This document shows, in pieces, positions 44,069 to 55,700 of a DNA stretch of 64,000 nucleotides (position 1 is the stretch's first letter; every line of letters starts with the position of its first letter). The translations under genes were made by a program, and so were the position numbers. Source of the stretch: Macrosoma leucophasiata (taxonomy: Eukaryota; Arthropoda; Insecta; Lepidoptera; Hedylidae); contig JAWQUS010000030.1 in the NCBI GenBank assembly GCA_036365455.1, forward strand, positions 6,138,001-6,202,000, in the 5' to 3' direction. The notes beneath the pieces are model-generated. The model made no database searches. It was not told the origin of the DNA and saw nothing but the letters and a program-made list of their open reading frames with translations.

Positions 44069-44189
44069 ATCGATAAATATGTCGATCGACGAATATTTAT
44101 GTGAACATATTAAGCACGACATGTTAGCATAGGCGTCTTGCTTGAATAGCTTAGAAGGAAATGATCGCACGCATTAATACTAGGAAGTT

Positions 44190-44293
44190 GAAGCGTGCAT
44201 GGCCCCGCGGCTGGTGTAGATCGGAAGCGATCTACTCAGTTAAGCGACACTGGCGCGGTGGCGTGTGTGATGGGATGACCACTAGTGGCAAAT
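44190..44293 (+). mobile_element. 5S-rRNA-derived SINE, head fragment
   Basis: GAAGCGTGCATGGCC to GATGGGATGACCACTAGTGG matches the head of the SINE at 56465-56838 read on its own strand. The 5S internal promoter-like boxes are here GTTAAGCGAC, GGCGCGGT and TGATGGGATGACC. The body and tail are missing. Confidence 0.8.
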
Positions 44294-45194
44294 AATATCC
44301 TTCACATATCTCCGAAGTATAAATTATGAGTTGCATAAAACATAAATCTGCAGATAATCAAACGCACAGAAAGCCACACTCTTTTATTTTTTGACGTCGT
44401 AAACAAAATCATAATTTAAAATAATATTTAGAAAATTATAAAAACTTTATCACACGAGTGTCCCACAAACCGGTGTGGTGTAATGGACCGTTCCCTTAGC
44501 CCTACGTGTTTATTTACTGACTGACACGTGGCGAGCCGACCCTCCAAGGACGTATTACACTGCCCTGTTTGTACACCTATTAGAATATGTTCAATTAATT
44601 ACCACTTTATGAATAAAATATGAAACACCAGTATGCGTTATGCAATTTTATGTCTGTATTTTTAGATAACATCTACATATTTATTACATTAATTATTTAT
44701 TAACGGCAGTTAATAAAGTAGTGCATTTGGATGTTAATGTGTAAAGAACCGAACTAGCTTCAGCAGCACTTTATTCCACGGTGACGACCACAATTCAAAA
44801 GATCCCCGCTTACCATTGACAAGCCCATTTATACCCCTAAATACTCGACTTCGTAATCAACATTCGAGTCGTTATCTTTACAATAGCCAACAGGTGTGAT
44901 TCATGTAAATAATTTAATTCCAATTAGGCACCTGTTTTGGCATAAACACCACCTGATTTGGCATAAACACCACCTTTTTCATCTTAAATGATGCCTACTA
45001 TTCAAGGCACTAACAGTAGATACACATAAATGTCTCAATTTATTTCTCACAAACTTTCCCATTTATAATATTAGTAGGATAGTAGTATTTTTTAACCTAC
45101 ACATACCTACCTATGAGGTTTTTAAGCTCGTATACATGATGAATTCAACATAAAGTAAGCGGATGACACAGATTCATGGAGCGCACTCAGACTT
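44294..45194. other. No gene supported
   Basis: A short direct duplication, GGCATAAACACCACCTGATTT twice at 44939-44980. Otherwise unassigned. Confidence 0.45.
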
Positions 45195-45761
45195 TATTTA
45201 GACATTACTTGTTTGCCACCTACATTAAATAGAAAAAAAAGTATATATAGGTATGAACTAAGTGTATAACTAAGTATTTATATAGAAAAAATATAAGTAA
45301 GTATATCACGTACCTATCTAATGAATTATTATTTTTCTCACACGATTCTTAAACTTTTCTTACACGTACCAAAACGTGTTCTCTTTTTTTTCGTTGTAGG
45401 TCTGAGACAATTTCAGTCCTTGAGATTCCCTATTATATTTTCAATGACTTTGGGACCGCACTCGCTCCAATACAAGCTATTATAAAAGTTCCTGAATTGG
45501 TGGAGCATGTCTCTCTTTAGTACTTGTTCAACAAAAAGGTTTGACACTTGAGCTTTGGATGCTTTGGTTAGTGATTTCACTACAGTGATTCTGATCCCGC
45601 GATAAGCGAGCCCTTTGATAAAATATCGAATGAATAAAAACTTGTTGTCATAATTTTATTCAAAAATATTATACGTAGATTTGTGTAATATAGTAGAATC
45701 CAGTTGGCCGCATGGATATAAGTGCTTAATATGGAAATTTCATGTCCGTTTTTGCTCAAAA
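45195..45761. other. Mostly unassigned
   Basis: Starts with a family A 3' tail remnant (CTTGTTTGCCACC, 45207); no gene. Confidence 0.4.
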
Positions 45762-46047
45762 CATAGAGCAACACCGGAGGGGAGTAGCCATATGCAGGCT
45801 TTCCCCTCTGTCAAAGTACAAGCTTAAATGGGCCTATACCTGTCGTCTAGATGTTTAAATGTGTGCGTGAAATTGTTTCAGTATTTTGTTGAAGTCAAGG
45901 TGTGGGTTTCGTAGTAATAGATAATTTTTGTAGTGTGCGTGTGTGTCGCACGCATTTCCCCTCGCAAAAATTGTTGAATGTGTGACTGTTTTGCATCGGT
46001 AATACACGCTATGGCTACTCCCCTCCGGTCAGCCGCGTTGCTCTATG
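45762..46047. mobile_element. M1 MITE, intact (286 bp)
   Basis: Perfect 8-bp TSD GCTCAAAA at 45754-45761 and 46048-46055. Inverted ends CATAGAGCAACACCGGAGGG and CCGCGTTGCTCTATG. TSD length suggests a hAT-like transposase as mobiliser. Other copies: 47525-48130, 54539-54770 and 56254-58199. Confidence 0.93.
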
Positions 46048-46055
46048 GCTCAAAA

Positions 46056-46521
46056 CGTAGTGTGATCCGTGTGATGCATGTTTGAATCTGTGTCTTCTGT
46101 GCGTATTCTACCACATTTGTATGTAATAGCGAAGAAATGGCCGGTCGGTCACGTCGGTGCCTTATAGACCATGGTTCTTAGTATTGTCAGGATAATTAAA
46201 TATAATATTAATAATTATTGTTTTGCATTTTCCCAACTCTGCGGTTTGTCACGTAAATTCCCAATCTGAAACGCAAAAGGTCTCCTTAAAAATATTTAAC
46301 CGCCTTATTTGGAATTTAATTAACTGCCTCTTAGTTTAGAAATCGAATCGCGTGATAAACAGCGTGAGGTTTTTCCCATTACGAATCATTCTCAGCAAAC
46401 AAGTGAAATACAGACATAATCTAATTGTGCCCACGTATTGGGAAATACAGAAGTTATGTTTTGATTTTTGAACTGAGTTCAGTTGTCTTTATGTTAGGTA
46501 AGACAAACCTTTGTACCTACT
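46056..46521. other. No feature recognised
   Basis: Unassigned A+T-rich sequence. Confidence 0.45.
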
Positions 46522-46628
46522 TCATTAACGGGCAAACAAGTATGCACTTCACTGGTTAATTGAGGACTGCAGAAACCATAGGAAAATAGATAAAATGTAG
46601 GTGCGTTCCCACCCTTGAGACATAGTTG
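46522..46628 (-). repeat. Family A repeat, 3' part
   Basis: GGGCAAACAAGTATGCACTTC to TCCCACCCTTGAGACATAG, diverged; lies head to head with the next copy. Confidence 0.75.
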
Positions 46629-46633
46629 TTTTA

Positions 46634-46815
46634 ACTGCTGGTAGAGCTCCAGGACGGAGCTCGTGGACGTAGGCATGACCGCATAACCTAATCTACTTGC
46701 TACTAAATGGTAGTGTTCAACGCCATCGTGTTCCGATCAAGTGGCAACCCTGTGATTTCTGGTACAGAGGTAACAATGTAGATTTTAGAAGTGGCAACGC
46801 ATTGAAATCTCTATG
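46634..46815 (+). repeat. Family A repeat
   Basis: CTGCTGGTAGAGCTCCAGG to GAAGTGGCAACGCATTG; lacks its 3' tail. Confidence 0.82.
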
Positions 46816-46984
46816 TTTTAGGTAGTTTCATTATCAATGTGACCTGCCATTTCTTTACACGATAAAAATTCTATGTGATAGTAATAACGGGGTAAGTAGA
46901 TACAAGATAAACCTATAATGGTTTTATGTGTGTCTTCGCATGTATCATACTAATTCGTAAGATTTTTGTAAGAATATTTTAATA

Positions 46985-47197
46985 TAGGTAGGTATATAAA
47001 TTACGTGTCACGGTGTTTGTCCGCGATGGACTCCTAAACTGCTTATCCGATTTTATTCAATTCTGTACACCGTGTGTAGTTTGATCAAAGTTAAGAGATA
47101 GGGTAGGTAGTAGGTAGATACATGTTAATTTATTGTCGCAATATTTTGTTAGTAGGTACCTAAATTGCACCCGTACGAAGCCAGTGCGGGCCACTAG
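46985..47197 (+). mobile_element. Short non-autonomous Helitron
   Basis: Starts near TATAAATTACGTGTCACGG, contains TGTCCGCGATGGACTCCTAA and CACCGTGTGTAGTTTGATC, and ends CGAAGCCAGTGCGGGCCACTAG (CTAG 47194-47197, then T). The pre-terminal hairpin is imperfect. It is a different Helitron family from Lep1 but has the same CTAG|T terminus. Confidence 0.7.
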
Positions 47198-47524
47198 TAT
47201 TAAATAAAATAAATACAAAATGATAAAATAAATTAGAAAGCAATATCGTTTTTTTCTCGATTTTGTTGTGGAATATAGCTTAGATAATTTGCAAAATGTA
47301 CCACCTTACCGCGAAATACAATGAAAGATTGAAGAATGGATAACTTTATGAAACGTTCAAGTATTTTATCATTGAAAAACCTCAACAATGAAGGGCAAAT
47401 CACTTCGCATACAATAGATCACGTTCTTCAAACTAAATGAAATATTGATTACCTCATCAGAAAATTAATTGAAAATTGTTCCACAAACCTCAGATTTGAC
47501 CTTACAAACTTTATCAATTCGAAT

Positions 47525-48130
47525 CATAGAGCAACGCGCCCCCCGACTCTAGCTCCGGCCCCGCGAGGCCGATGACATTCCGGTTATCACCATATCACCA
47601 ACCGAATGGAGTAGAGCGAAAGTTGCACCGCCCATAATCGCATATGTCTCGTATGTCCCTCCGCCATGTCCTAAGCCGAGGCACGGACCCGCATTGGTCA
47701 CCCTTTTAGGCAGTTGCGCTAACTTTTTTGCTTAGGCTGGAGCGCCTTCTGCGCTCGCCGATTGCCCGGTGATGTAGACTAGTGCCGTCTCGAGACAGGC
47801 CCGACTACACAAAGCCCGACCTAAAAAAAAAAAAAAACAAGAGAGCAACGCGGCCCACCGGTCGCAGCGGACTGGAGGGAAGTAGCCATAGCGTATATTA
47901 CCAATGCAAAACAGTCTGTCATTTTTTGCAGGGGGAAATGCGTGCGACACACACGCACACTACAAAAATCGTCTTTTACTACGAAACTCACACCTTAACT
48001 TTAACAAAATACAGAAACAATTTCACGCACACATTTATACATCTAGGCGACAGGTATAAGCCCATTTGGGCTTGTACTTTGACAGAGGGGAAAGCCTGCA
48101 TATGGCTCCTCCCTCCGGTGTTGCTCTACG
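47525..48130. mobile_element. M1 MITE split by a poly(A) retroposon
   Basis: 8-bp TSD ATTCGAAT at 47517-47524 and 48131-48138. The M1 ends CATAGAGCAACGCG and GGTGTTGCTCTACG are present. The MITE sequence is interrupted after its first 14 bp and resumes at 47842. Confidence 0.9.
47539..47841 (+). mobile_element. Poly(A)-tailed retroposon inside M1, family unknown
   Basis: Flanked by an 11-bp perfect duplication AGAGCAACGCG (47528-47538, 47842-47852) and ending in A15 plus CAAG, so it arrived by target-primed reverse transcription. It is ~58% G+C, much richer than its surroundings, with a terminal hairpin GCCGTCTCGAGACAGGC near the 3' end. No coding frame is recognised. It may be a 5'-truncated LINE 3' UTR, a SINE or a retroposed structural RNA; no pol III A/B boxes were identified. 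Confidence 0.85.
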
Positions 48131-48138
48131 ATTCGAAT

Positions 48139-48921
48139 GTTTTGTTTCTGTTTAATTGAAATTCCAAATAATATTGTTCAAAAGCTAAGTTGTCATTTAA
48201 AACTAGTTCACAGATACATAAATTAAAACAAAGAACAAGGTACTCTACTGTGACACAGATAACAAAGAACATTATGAAATGTCAGAATCAGATGGTAAGA
48301 CCTATTTAAGTTACAATTATTAATTAACTCGTACAATGTATGGAATTCATGAATAATAAAGAAGCCTTGGTAGATATGATTTATATTGTTACAAAATCAG
48401 GTACCCAGTAATCTGACGGGTAAGAACGTAACGTTTCATTTAATGCGACCTTGCTATTTAGCAATAGATCAGTTTGGATTGATTATCGGCCAGTAGAATG
48501 TTGTGGTTGATACTGAGCAAGGACTGCTAAAAAGATTACCATTACCAACTCTAAAGTAGCAGTCCTGAAAAAAAACCACACACAAGAAATACGCCGGTTC
48601 TCGAGATGGACATTCGCTGAAATAATCACCATCGGCAACATCGACCTCCTTGACCATTTGTAAGCGGCGCGCGGTCCAATAACTGAGGGAGAAAAGAAAA
48701 AGTCCAAAAAAAGTTACGTAAAATAAACAAAATGGCCTAAAAAGCTCAAAAAAGCGTATATTGCCTCCCTCAGTGAGTTTCCCTGCGTACCAGCATCCTC
48801 ATATCAAAGAGCTTAATGAAATATATAAATATTCATATTTATTTATTTATCAGTGTTGGTTTGAAATTTAACTGTTTATTATTTTCTCTGCTACTTGTTC
48901 ACTTCGATGCTTTTCTTTTAA
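48139..48921. other. No gene supported
   Basis: Unassigned; probably includes decayed LINE Y 3' UTR in its last 150 bp. Confidence 0.4.
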
Positions 48922-49010
48922 AACCCTAAGGTTGGCTAGAGAATGCCTTATGGCATTAAGTCCACCTTATGTACACATTTTAAAATCTGTGCATTAAACA
49001 TTAAATAATA
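48922..49010 (+). mobile_element. LINE Y 3' terminus
   Basis: AAACCCTAAGGTTGGCTAG, GAATGCCTTATGGCATTAAG and CCACCTTATGTACA, with a weak A-rich tail. Confidence 0.75.
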
Positions 49011-50326
49011 AGTAGATAACTGCGCTTAACTATTAATTAAAAACATTTTAAGTCCCAAATCTCCAAAGTCGCAAACACTGTAGGTATTTTGAAGTTTACT
49101 CAAACGTCCGTTTACTGTCTTCTTTGTCATAATCACGATTATTATACACTTCGGACGTTGACCGTATCCGATTCAATGTGTATCGGATTGCATAAGAGTA
49201 ATTTTCTTCAATCGTATCATGTTGGTGTGACATGACGTCCAATTAACGGACATTTGTCGCTTGTGCATTGACTCGTGTCAATAATAGACGCCGAATTCTT
49301 TGATTGTACACGTTTTCGAGTCACGTGTCGTAGGTGTCTAGGGGCTGTCGTGTTTTTTTTTATTGCCACGGTGACTTTTTCAGCACATAGATGTTTATAG
49401 GGCCACCTACTGCGAATAAGTATATGGAAGAGTAACTCTTAAACAAAGCTTGACAACAAAAACAGCTCGGACCTATATAGGACATTTTTTTTTATTCAAA
49501 ATGGCATCGCTATTACCCATATTGCCAATGTCTAGTGAAACGATATTTCGTATTCGTATAAAGCAGCGTTAAATTTAGAATCAGTCAGTCAATCAGTTAG
49601 TCAATTATTTAGTTTAGTCAGTCAAGTGAGTCACAGTTAGTAATTCGAGTAAAGCGATGTCTACTTTACCAGAACATTTACAATGAAGTTTTGGAGGCAA
49701 CCAAAAAGGCTATGTTTTCGCACTGTTATTCTATTTCACTATAGGTACATGGGCACTGTAATAAACCTATATCAAACAAAATGCCACCAACTTTATTTAA
49801 AAGTCAGTCTAAAATACACCAAGAAAACGAAATAAATTAAGAGCACCACACGCCTCTTTCAAGGTTCCCGCCAAAACTCATTCATGACATTGACAGCTAC
49901 TTCGCCGTCGTTATGGCAACATAAAACAACACAGCAAAAATATTATGACTAGAATTGAAAAATGTAAAAGCCAAATTACCTATTAAAGTCATTCGGTTAG
50001 AGAAGTCCCAATTAATATTTGATTTATTTATGACATAGTGTATGAAACATGGCTCGATTAGCCTTGCGAAAATATTTTTTGAAAATAAAAAGTGCACAAT
50101 CGTTCGTGTTTCAGTTTACACTTTGCTCTACCATTGAACGTTTTGTAAGAAAAATATTATTGGTGTTTTATTTTTACTACTTTTGTGACAATCTTGCCGG
50201 TTATTGAGATTTTACTATCCCTTCCTTTTATTTATTTATGGAATATATTTGTCTTCAGATCATTATCGTCATCATCATCATCATTATACATTAAATGTTA
50301 TGGAACCATAGTATCATTATCTAAGC
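49011..50326. other. No gene supported
   Basis: A+T-rich; holds the possible core promoter at 49557 (separate entry). Confidence 0.4.
49557..49590 (+). promoter_or_regulatory. Possible arthropod TATA/initiator core promoter
   Basis: TATAAA at 49557-49562 is followed by TCAGTCAGT at 49581-49589. The second TCAGT puts an initiator A about 30 bp downstream of the TATA box, as in arthropod core promoters. The next ~70 bp are (AGTC)-like, as in some insect 5' UTRs. ATGs at 49656 and 49684 open only short frames (9 and ~50 codons). It may be chance similarity. Confidence 0.2.
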
Positions 50327-50485
50327 CAGCGGCTCTGAAACTTGAAATAATGAACATTATTAATATCATATCTTCAGTTTGAGGGAACCCTACTGTCATA
50401 TTATGTGCATAATGCAATGATAGCTCATTGCACTGATTCACGGAATCCTAGAGGCTCTTCCACGGAAAGCACTGAGAATCACTGA
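50327..50485. mobile_element. Degenerate hAT-like MITE
   Basis: Left CCAGCGGCTCTGAAACTTG and right GCACTGAGAATCACTG are degenerate inverted ends similar to those of 37101-37443, with shared GGGAACCCTA and CACGGAA blocks inside. No clear TSD. Confidence 0.5.
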
Positions 50486-52811
50486 TGTAAGCCATATGGC
50501 TACATCTCAACCCACATCTAACCACAACAATCATTCCTGAACACACTGACCGTTGAACCTATTAAGAAAACCGCAATGGTATTTTAGACCTAGTTTTTCT
50601 GCGTAGGCGCAATCGTGTAACGGGCTTTAATGACGTAATAATAGTACGATAGATAGTATTGCAGTCATTGCTTGTGCGGACCACCTTGTTGCTTGTTCGG
50701 ATAATTGGACCACGAGCGAAACTTGTCAATAAAAACTTTAGAAGCGAGATGGAAAACTTTAACTAAAACTGTTTATTTTACGAAGAGATGTAGTTACAGT
50801 GTTTTGTCAGTAACATTCCAACAGTATGATTTACCGGTTAGGTATGTTGGCGATACGTAGTTGTAGTTATATGATTTACCTACCAATCAATTAAAACATG
50901 ACGTGACGCAATAAGCAGAACAATGTTCAATTATTGGTTATAAGTTTTAAAATGGAATTGAGAAAAAACTGTTTTTCTCCACAACTAATTGCGACGTTGT
51001 ATTAAGTAGGTACATGCCATGCGTCAAATAAAATAGAAAATTATACAAATAGAGGTAAGTAAGTATTAGCAAATTATATACCTACTTACCTGATTTTTAA
51101 CCTACTACTCCAAAAACATTCAGTTGAACAAACGTAATAAATATAATAGATCCTCATGATCTAGTATTATTATTATGTTCAACTGGATGTTTTTTTATGT
51201 TTCAATCCTACAATAGCGAACCGATTTTAAAAACTCATGTGTCGTTTTATAGTTTATACCTACTTCCAAATTTATTCCATTGCCACCAAGTTGGGATCTG
51301 AAGACGTTATGGAGAAATCGAGGGAACACTTCGAAAAGTGTATGGACTTGTAGGGTTTCAAACGTGTTATTTTAATCTTTGTACGTATGTATTAATTTGT
51401 ATCTAATAATCATTGTTTCACACTAAAGCCTACGTTGGACGCCACAACACTCGTAAGGAGTATGGAAATAATACGTAAATATGTTCACAAATACTCAACA
51501 GTTTTAGGATATAGGTACGAGTATGTGTACGTGTAAGTTACTTATAGACATTTAAACTAAAAATCGAAATTAAAATAACAAATTACAAAAATAGTCGATA
51601 TTTTGTGATCTTATAAGTTGAATTCTTTTTTAAGCAATAAAAAGAGATGTAGTGCTTAAATATGCTCGCCAGTGGCGGAACCGCCCTAGGCCTACAGAGA
51701 AAATTAAGGCCTCGTAAGTTTCGGCACAAGCCGTAACAGCATAGGCCTCAGAAGTAGCAATTACATTAAAGCATTAATTTACAATGACATTTCTGTAATT
51801 TTCCTAGGCTACAGTATTCATTTATTATCAATGTGAACTATATAACAATGTTGTTTAAAATTTTATGACAAAACACGTCTTATTTAAGGTCTTTTTAAAT
51901 TCCATAAGATTTTATGGTATTTATGTACAGCATCCAACAAGAAATATTGCACATGTAGATATAGATATATACCTAATATGTTTTTTACTCAATAATTAAT
52001 TTAATTACAAAATTAACTAATTGCAATTCGGTGCCTATCCAAACGGCACACGATTTGGATTCCGTGAATCTCTAACAAAAAAAAACATTTCGCATGCTCA
52101 TACGATCCGGTCAGGGACTGTAATTTTATGTAATTCGGCCAAACATTAACTCAGATAATGTCTAAAATAAAAACAGAGCCTTCGTAGGTATTTCGGTTTT
52201 TTAGGAAATAGCAATAGACAAAAAATCTACAAGACGTAGTACGTAATTATCATTTTTTATGTACCTAATGTACAGAATCGAGTACCTACGTTCCCCCCAC
52301 TTACCTAATTTTTTTTTTGTAACGATGGAGTCTGATGAAGGTAAAGAAACATGCAGATCGTATAGAAGGTAAGACGTCTACACAAACTCCGCAAATTTGA
52401 TTCAATTTTACCATATAGCAGTATAAATCATTAGATATGTTAGTGCTAGGTAAATATCTAAAGTTTAAAGAGGAAATATTTATGTTTTTCATAGCTCAGT
52501 AACTAATGAAACATGGTAATACTCACGTTTACCACTGACTAATATATTTTGCTACTGTGACAGAAATAGAAAAACAGTTCAAGGTGGCAAGAAATGCCAA
52601 GAAAATCCAAGACGTAAACGAAGACAAAAGTGGTAAGCTGGGGAGCTGTTGGGGCGCGCCGATTAATGACGTGGGATGTTTTGGAGGGATCTCGGCAAAT
52701 AGCACGAATTTTTTTCGTAGAAAAAAAAAAATTGCTAAATTAAGTAAATCATGTTCCATCACCTAAAACATAACCATGTATAGCCAACTTTCTGAGCAGT
52801 ATTTAACAAAC
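50486..52811. other. No gene supported
   Basis: About 2.3 kb of A+T-rich sequence. Small traces: a family G start (CAGCATCCAACAAGAAATAT at 51928) and a family A tail-like phrase near 51820. Confidence 0.45.
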
Positions 52812-52819
52812 ATATTCTT

Positions 52820-53142
52820 GACTGCCTCTTTAGCCTCGTGGTAGCAGGCCACTTCTACTACAATGCGGTCCTGGGTTCGATTCCCGGGTCGGGGGTTATC
52901 AGAGATAATGGTGTAAAGTCCTTTATCTCTGGTTCTTTTGGAATTTTTCCATTTTCTGGCATTTTCCCAGTACCTCGAAGTTTGGTAATGTGCCCGGAGA
53001 TGTCAGCAGGCTCGCCATCTGTTACATGGGCCAAAACGTAACCGGCGAATCGTGGGGGTTTGCACGTATGCTTGAATGCATGCATTTACCTCTACCTACC
53101 CCTTCGGGGATTACAGGCGTGAAATTACGTTTACGTTTTAAA
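52820..53142 (+). mobile_element. tRNA-derived SINE-1, complete copy
   Basis: A box TTAGCCTCGTGGTAG and B box GGGTTCGATTCCCGG, full body and GAAATTACG.TTACG end. An 8-bp duplication ATATTCTT (52812-52819, 53143-53150) flanks it. Confidence 0.92.
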
Positions 53143-53224
53143 ATATTCTTTGCTAAATATAATAGACAAAAATATTGCGCAAATTATTTTTTCTATTTTT
53201 ATAAGTTTAACTGACGCTGTATGC

Positions 53225-53490
53225 GTGTTGGAATAAAATACGTGGAATTGGGGAATGGAAGAGGGGGTTGAGCCAAATCTCACACCTAACCAGGGAGAGG
53301 GGAGAGGTTGAAACTTCGCTAAGAGCACCTCACGCAATTTGCCAATGCCAAGCTTATTCACATCTTCGAAATTCCGAAGGTGGCAGTGGGAAACTCCCAG
53401 AAATTGGAAAACCCGTGGATCGAACCCAGGACTCACTGCTAAGCTGGGAGCTGGTAGCCTACTACCACTAGACTGCTACTACTACACGGC
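53225..53490 (-). mobile_element. tRNA-derived SINE (family SINE-b)
   Basis: The minus-strand head has A box GTCTAGTGGTAGTAG and B box GGGTTCGATCCACGG, then a body with TGGGAGTTTCCCACTGCC and CACACCTAACCAGGGAGAG (plus-strand sense). The head resembles SINE-1; the body does not. Boundaries approximate. Confidence 0.75.
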
Positions 53491-53556
53491 TGGGGATAGG
53501 GGCTTACTTCGTCACCAAGTTTATACCTAGTTTATTTATAATATAAGTGTTATGAT

Positions 53557-53843
53557 CAGTGGTGGATTTACCAGCAGGCTGAGTAGGCTGGAGCCTAGGG
53601 CGGCAAATTTTAAGGGGCGGCAGAAAATTAAAATTATTAAGGCTCAGATCATAGTTTCCAATGATTCTAACCATAGAAAAAAAGATGCTTACATCAACTT
53701 CAGGATAATGAAGCATAAAACATAAAGTTTAAATTTTATTGATAGACAATATACCTAATTGATATGATTGTAAACTACGATATCAAAATATAGCGGCGGC
53801 AAAAATAATAGCCTATCGGCGGCAATTTGTAAATCCGCCACTG
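53557..53843. mobile_element. hAT-type MITE with 8-bp TSD (287 bp)
   Basis: Perfect TSD GTTATGAT at 53549-53556 and 53844-53851. Ends CAGTGGTGGATTTACCA and TTTGTAAATCCGCCACTG. Short inverted GGGCGGCA / CGGCGGCA motifs inside. Non-coding. Confidence 0.92.
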
Positions 53844-53851
53844 GTTATGAT

Positions 53852-54194
53852 GGTATCATATAAATATAAATTACCACACCTAACAAACGTAGTACCGCCA
53901 CGAACAAAAGTGAAACGGCTGTTTCGTGACATATCTTGTTACACCATTACACAATACAAATGGAATTTGTCAAATCCATAATTCCTAGTAAAGTTCTATT
54001 GCGCCACAGTTAACGTAATACGACCCTGAATTCAGATTAAATGCATTCAAAACACGAAAGTTGAGAGAGAGCCGTGTTACATGTACGCGCCCATAGCGTT
54101 TCTGTTGTCTAAATGGTCTTTTTGGAGTTCCGCTGTTAAATGATAAAATAAAACCCCCAACATTCTGAAATATTTTTAGTTTTTTTTTATGTTT
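53852..54194. other. No feature recognised
   Basis: Unassigned. Confidence 0.45.
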
Positions 54195-54405
54195 TGCCGT
54201 CGAGACGTGACGAGCTCACCGCCCACTATCGGAACAATTTTTTTCTACTGGAAGAGAATTCTTCCACTAGTGCAGTCAGCCGACCGAACAATATCAAACC
54301 ATTCCAATGGAGTGGTAGTAAGTGAAATAACGCTAGATCGGCAGCGTCTTGCGATAAAACTGCCGGCACTGCCATCGCCGATTCGCATGCCAAGTGAGGC
54401 GATTA
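54195..54405 (+). repeat. Family P repeat
   Basis: CCGCCCACTATCGG, GAGAATTCTTCCACTAGTGC, ATCAAACCATTCCAATGGAG and GCAGCGTCTTGCGATAAAAC; shows the uninterrupted arrangement that the 39535 copy has lost. Confidence 0.75.
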
Positions 54406-54416
54406 TGTTATATGTA

Positions 54417-54525
54417 CATCCCGGTCCTGACATATCTTCTCTTCATACATGCACGCCGATTCCTAAGAATTTTGACCGCACCATCAGACAGAGCTCGACT
54501 TATTTGGTCATGGTAGGTCAGCCTC
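54417..54525 (-). mobile_element. LINE X fragment
   Basis: CATCCCGGTCCTGACA, CATGCACGCCGATTCCTAAG and CTCGACTTATTTGGTCATGG match other LINE X ends with internal deletions. Abuts an M1 MITE. Confidence 0.8.
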
Positions 54526-54538
54526 ATTATGGTATATC

Positions 54539-54770
54539 CATAGAGCAACTCCGTCCACCGGTCGCGGCGGAACGGAGGGGAGTAGCCGTCTATTGCCGAT
54601 ACAAAACCGTCTGTCATTTTTTGCGGGGGGAAATACGTGTGACATATACTCAGACTATAAAAATCGTTTATTACTATGAAACGCATACCTTGACTTTAAC
54701 AATATAAATAAACGCACACATTTAAATATCTGGGCGACACCCATTTCGCCTTGTACTTTGACAGAGGGGA
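54539..54770. mobile_element. M1 MITE, right end missing
   Basis: CATAGAGCAACTCCGTCCAC, TTTTTGCGGGGGGAAATACG and TTGTACTTTGACAGAGGGG, then breaks off. Confidence 0.85.
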
Positions 54771-54869
54771 AATATTTTTATAATACTTAGAACTTTTTCT
54801 TAACCCAGTACTTACTTTTCGAGCCCAGCCTCTATCTATGGTAAATTATACTGTAACCTATCATGAAAC

Positions 54870-55075
54870 TAGTGATTTCAGTGTAGATGTCTTGCCACTC
54901 CAGATTCCTAAGAAGTTTCGCCTCTGTGCTCAAAATTACAAACCCATACCCTACCACCTGACCGAAACACGATAGTGCTGAACTTGAAAATAAAAATATA
55001 ATACTACCATTTAATGGCAAGTAGATTAGGTTGATAATACGGTGGTACCTACGATCGCGAGCTCGTCCTCCGTTT
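54870..55075 (-). repeat. Family A repeat, diverged
   Basis: CTTGCCACTCCAGATTCCTA, CACCTGACCGAAACACGATA and CGCGAGCTCGTCCTCCG; the 3' tail is lost. Confidence 0.78.
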
Positions 55076-55700
55076 GAGCTGCATCAACAATAAATTAGTC
55101 GAGAGGTACTAAGTAATTAAATCCCTATTCATCTTGGACGCAAACTAATTTGCACCTTATTATCGGTTAGAGACTGTTATTTTTTTAAATATTTTCTGAA
55201 GAGTTACTTCTATTGTACTATTATCTAGAAGAAGAAGAAGAAAAGAAGAAAAACCTCTTTATTGATGCAGTCGAGAGACACGCATACGAGACAAAAGAAA
55301 TAATTGAGAAAAAAAAAACTAGTCGTCTAATCTAGTCTGTGATACAGCTACCCTTTTTGGTTTTATAAATGTGCCGAACCCTTGATTGTGTGCATTCCAA
55401 ATTACTCTTACTCGGCCGTTTTTAAATAACATTTGGTTTCGTTTTTCATTTGTAGACCATTAAGTAAATCTCCGTGTAATTTAGGTGCAAGGGAAAGTTA
55501 TTAATATGGCCCTATGAAATGTAATTTTATTGTTATTGCTGGTCATTTACCAAAATATCAGTCCGTTTCGAAAATTAATGTTGTCAGATTTTATTTCTGA
55601 TAATCTGTGTCCGTCTTTTTAATTGATGCTTATTTTTTTTTAATTGATAATACTCGTTGGTTTAGTGGTAGTGCTATCGTGTTCGCTATAATCTTTACTT
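55076..55700. other. No gene; GAA microsatellite
   Basis: (GAA)n-like tract at 55226-55255; otherwise unassigned. Confidence 0.5.

Noticed and set aside
44936..44985. Tandem repeat of 21-22 bp as a satellite
   Set aside because: Only two copies; a simple local duplication.
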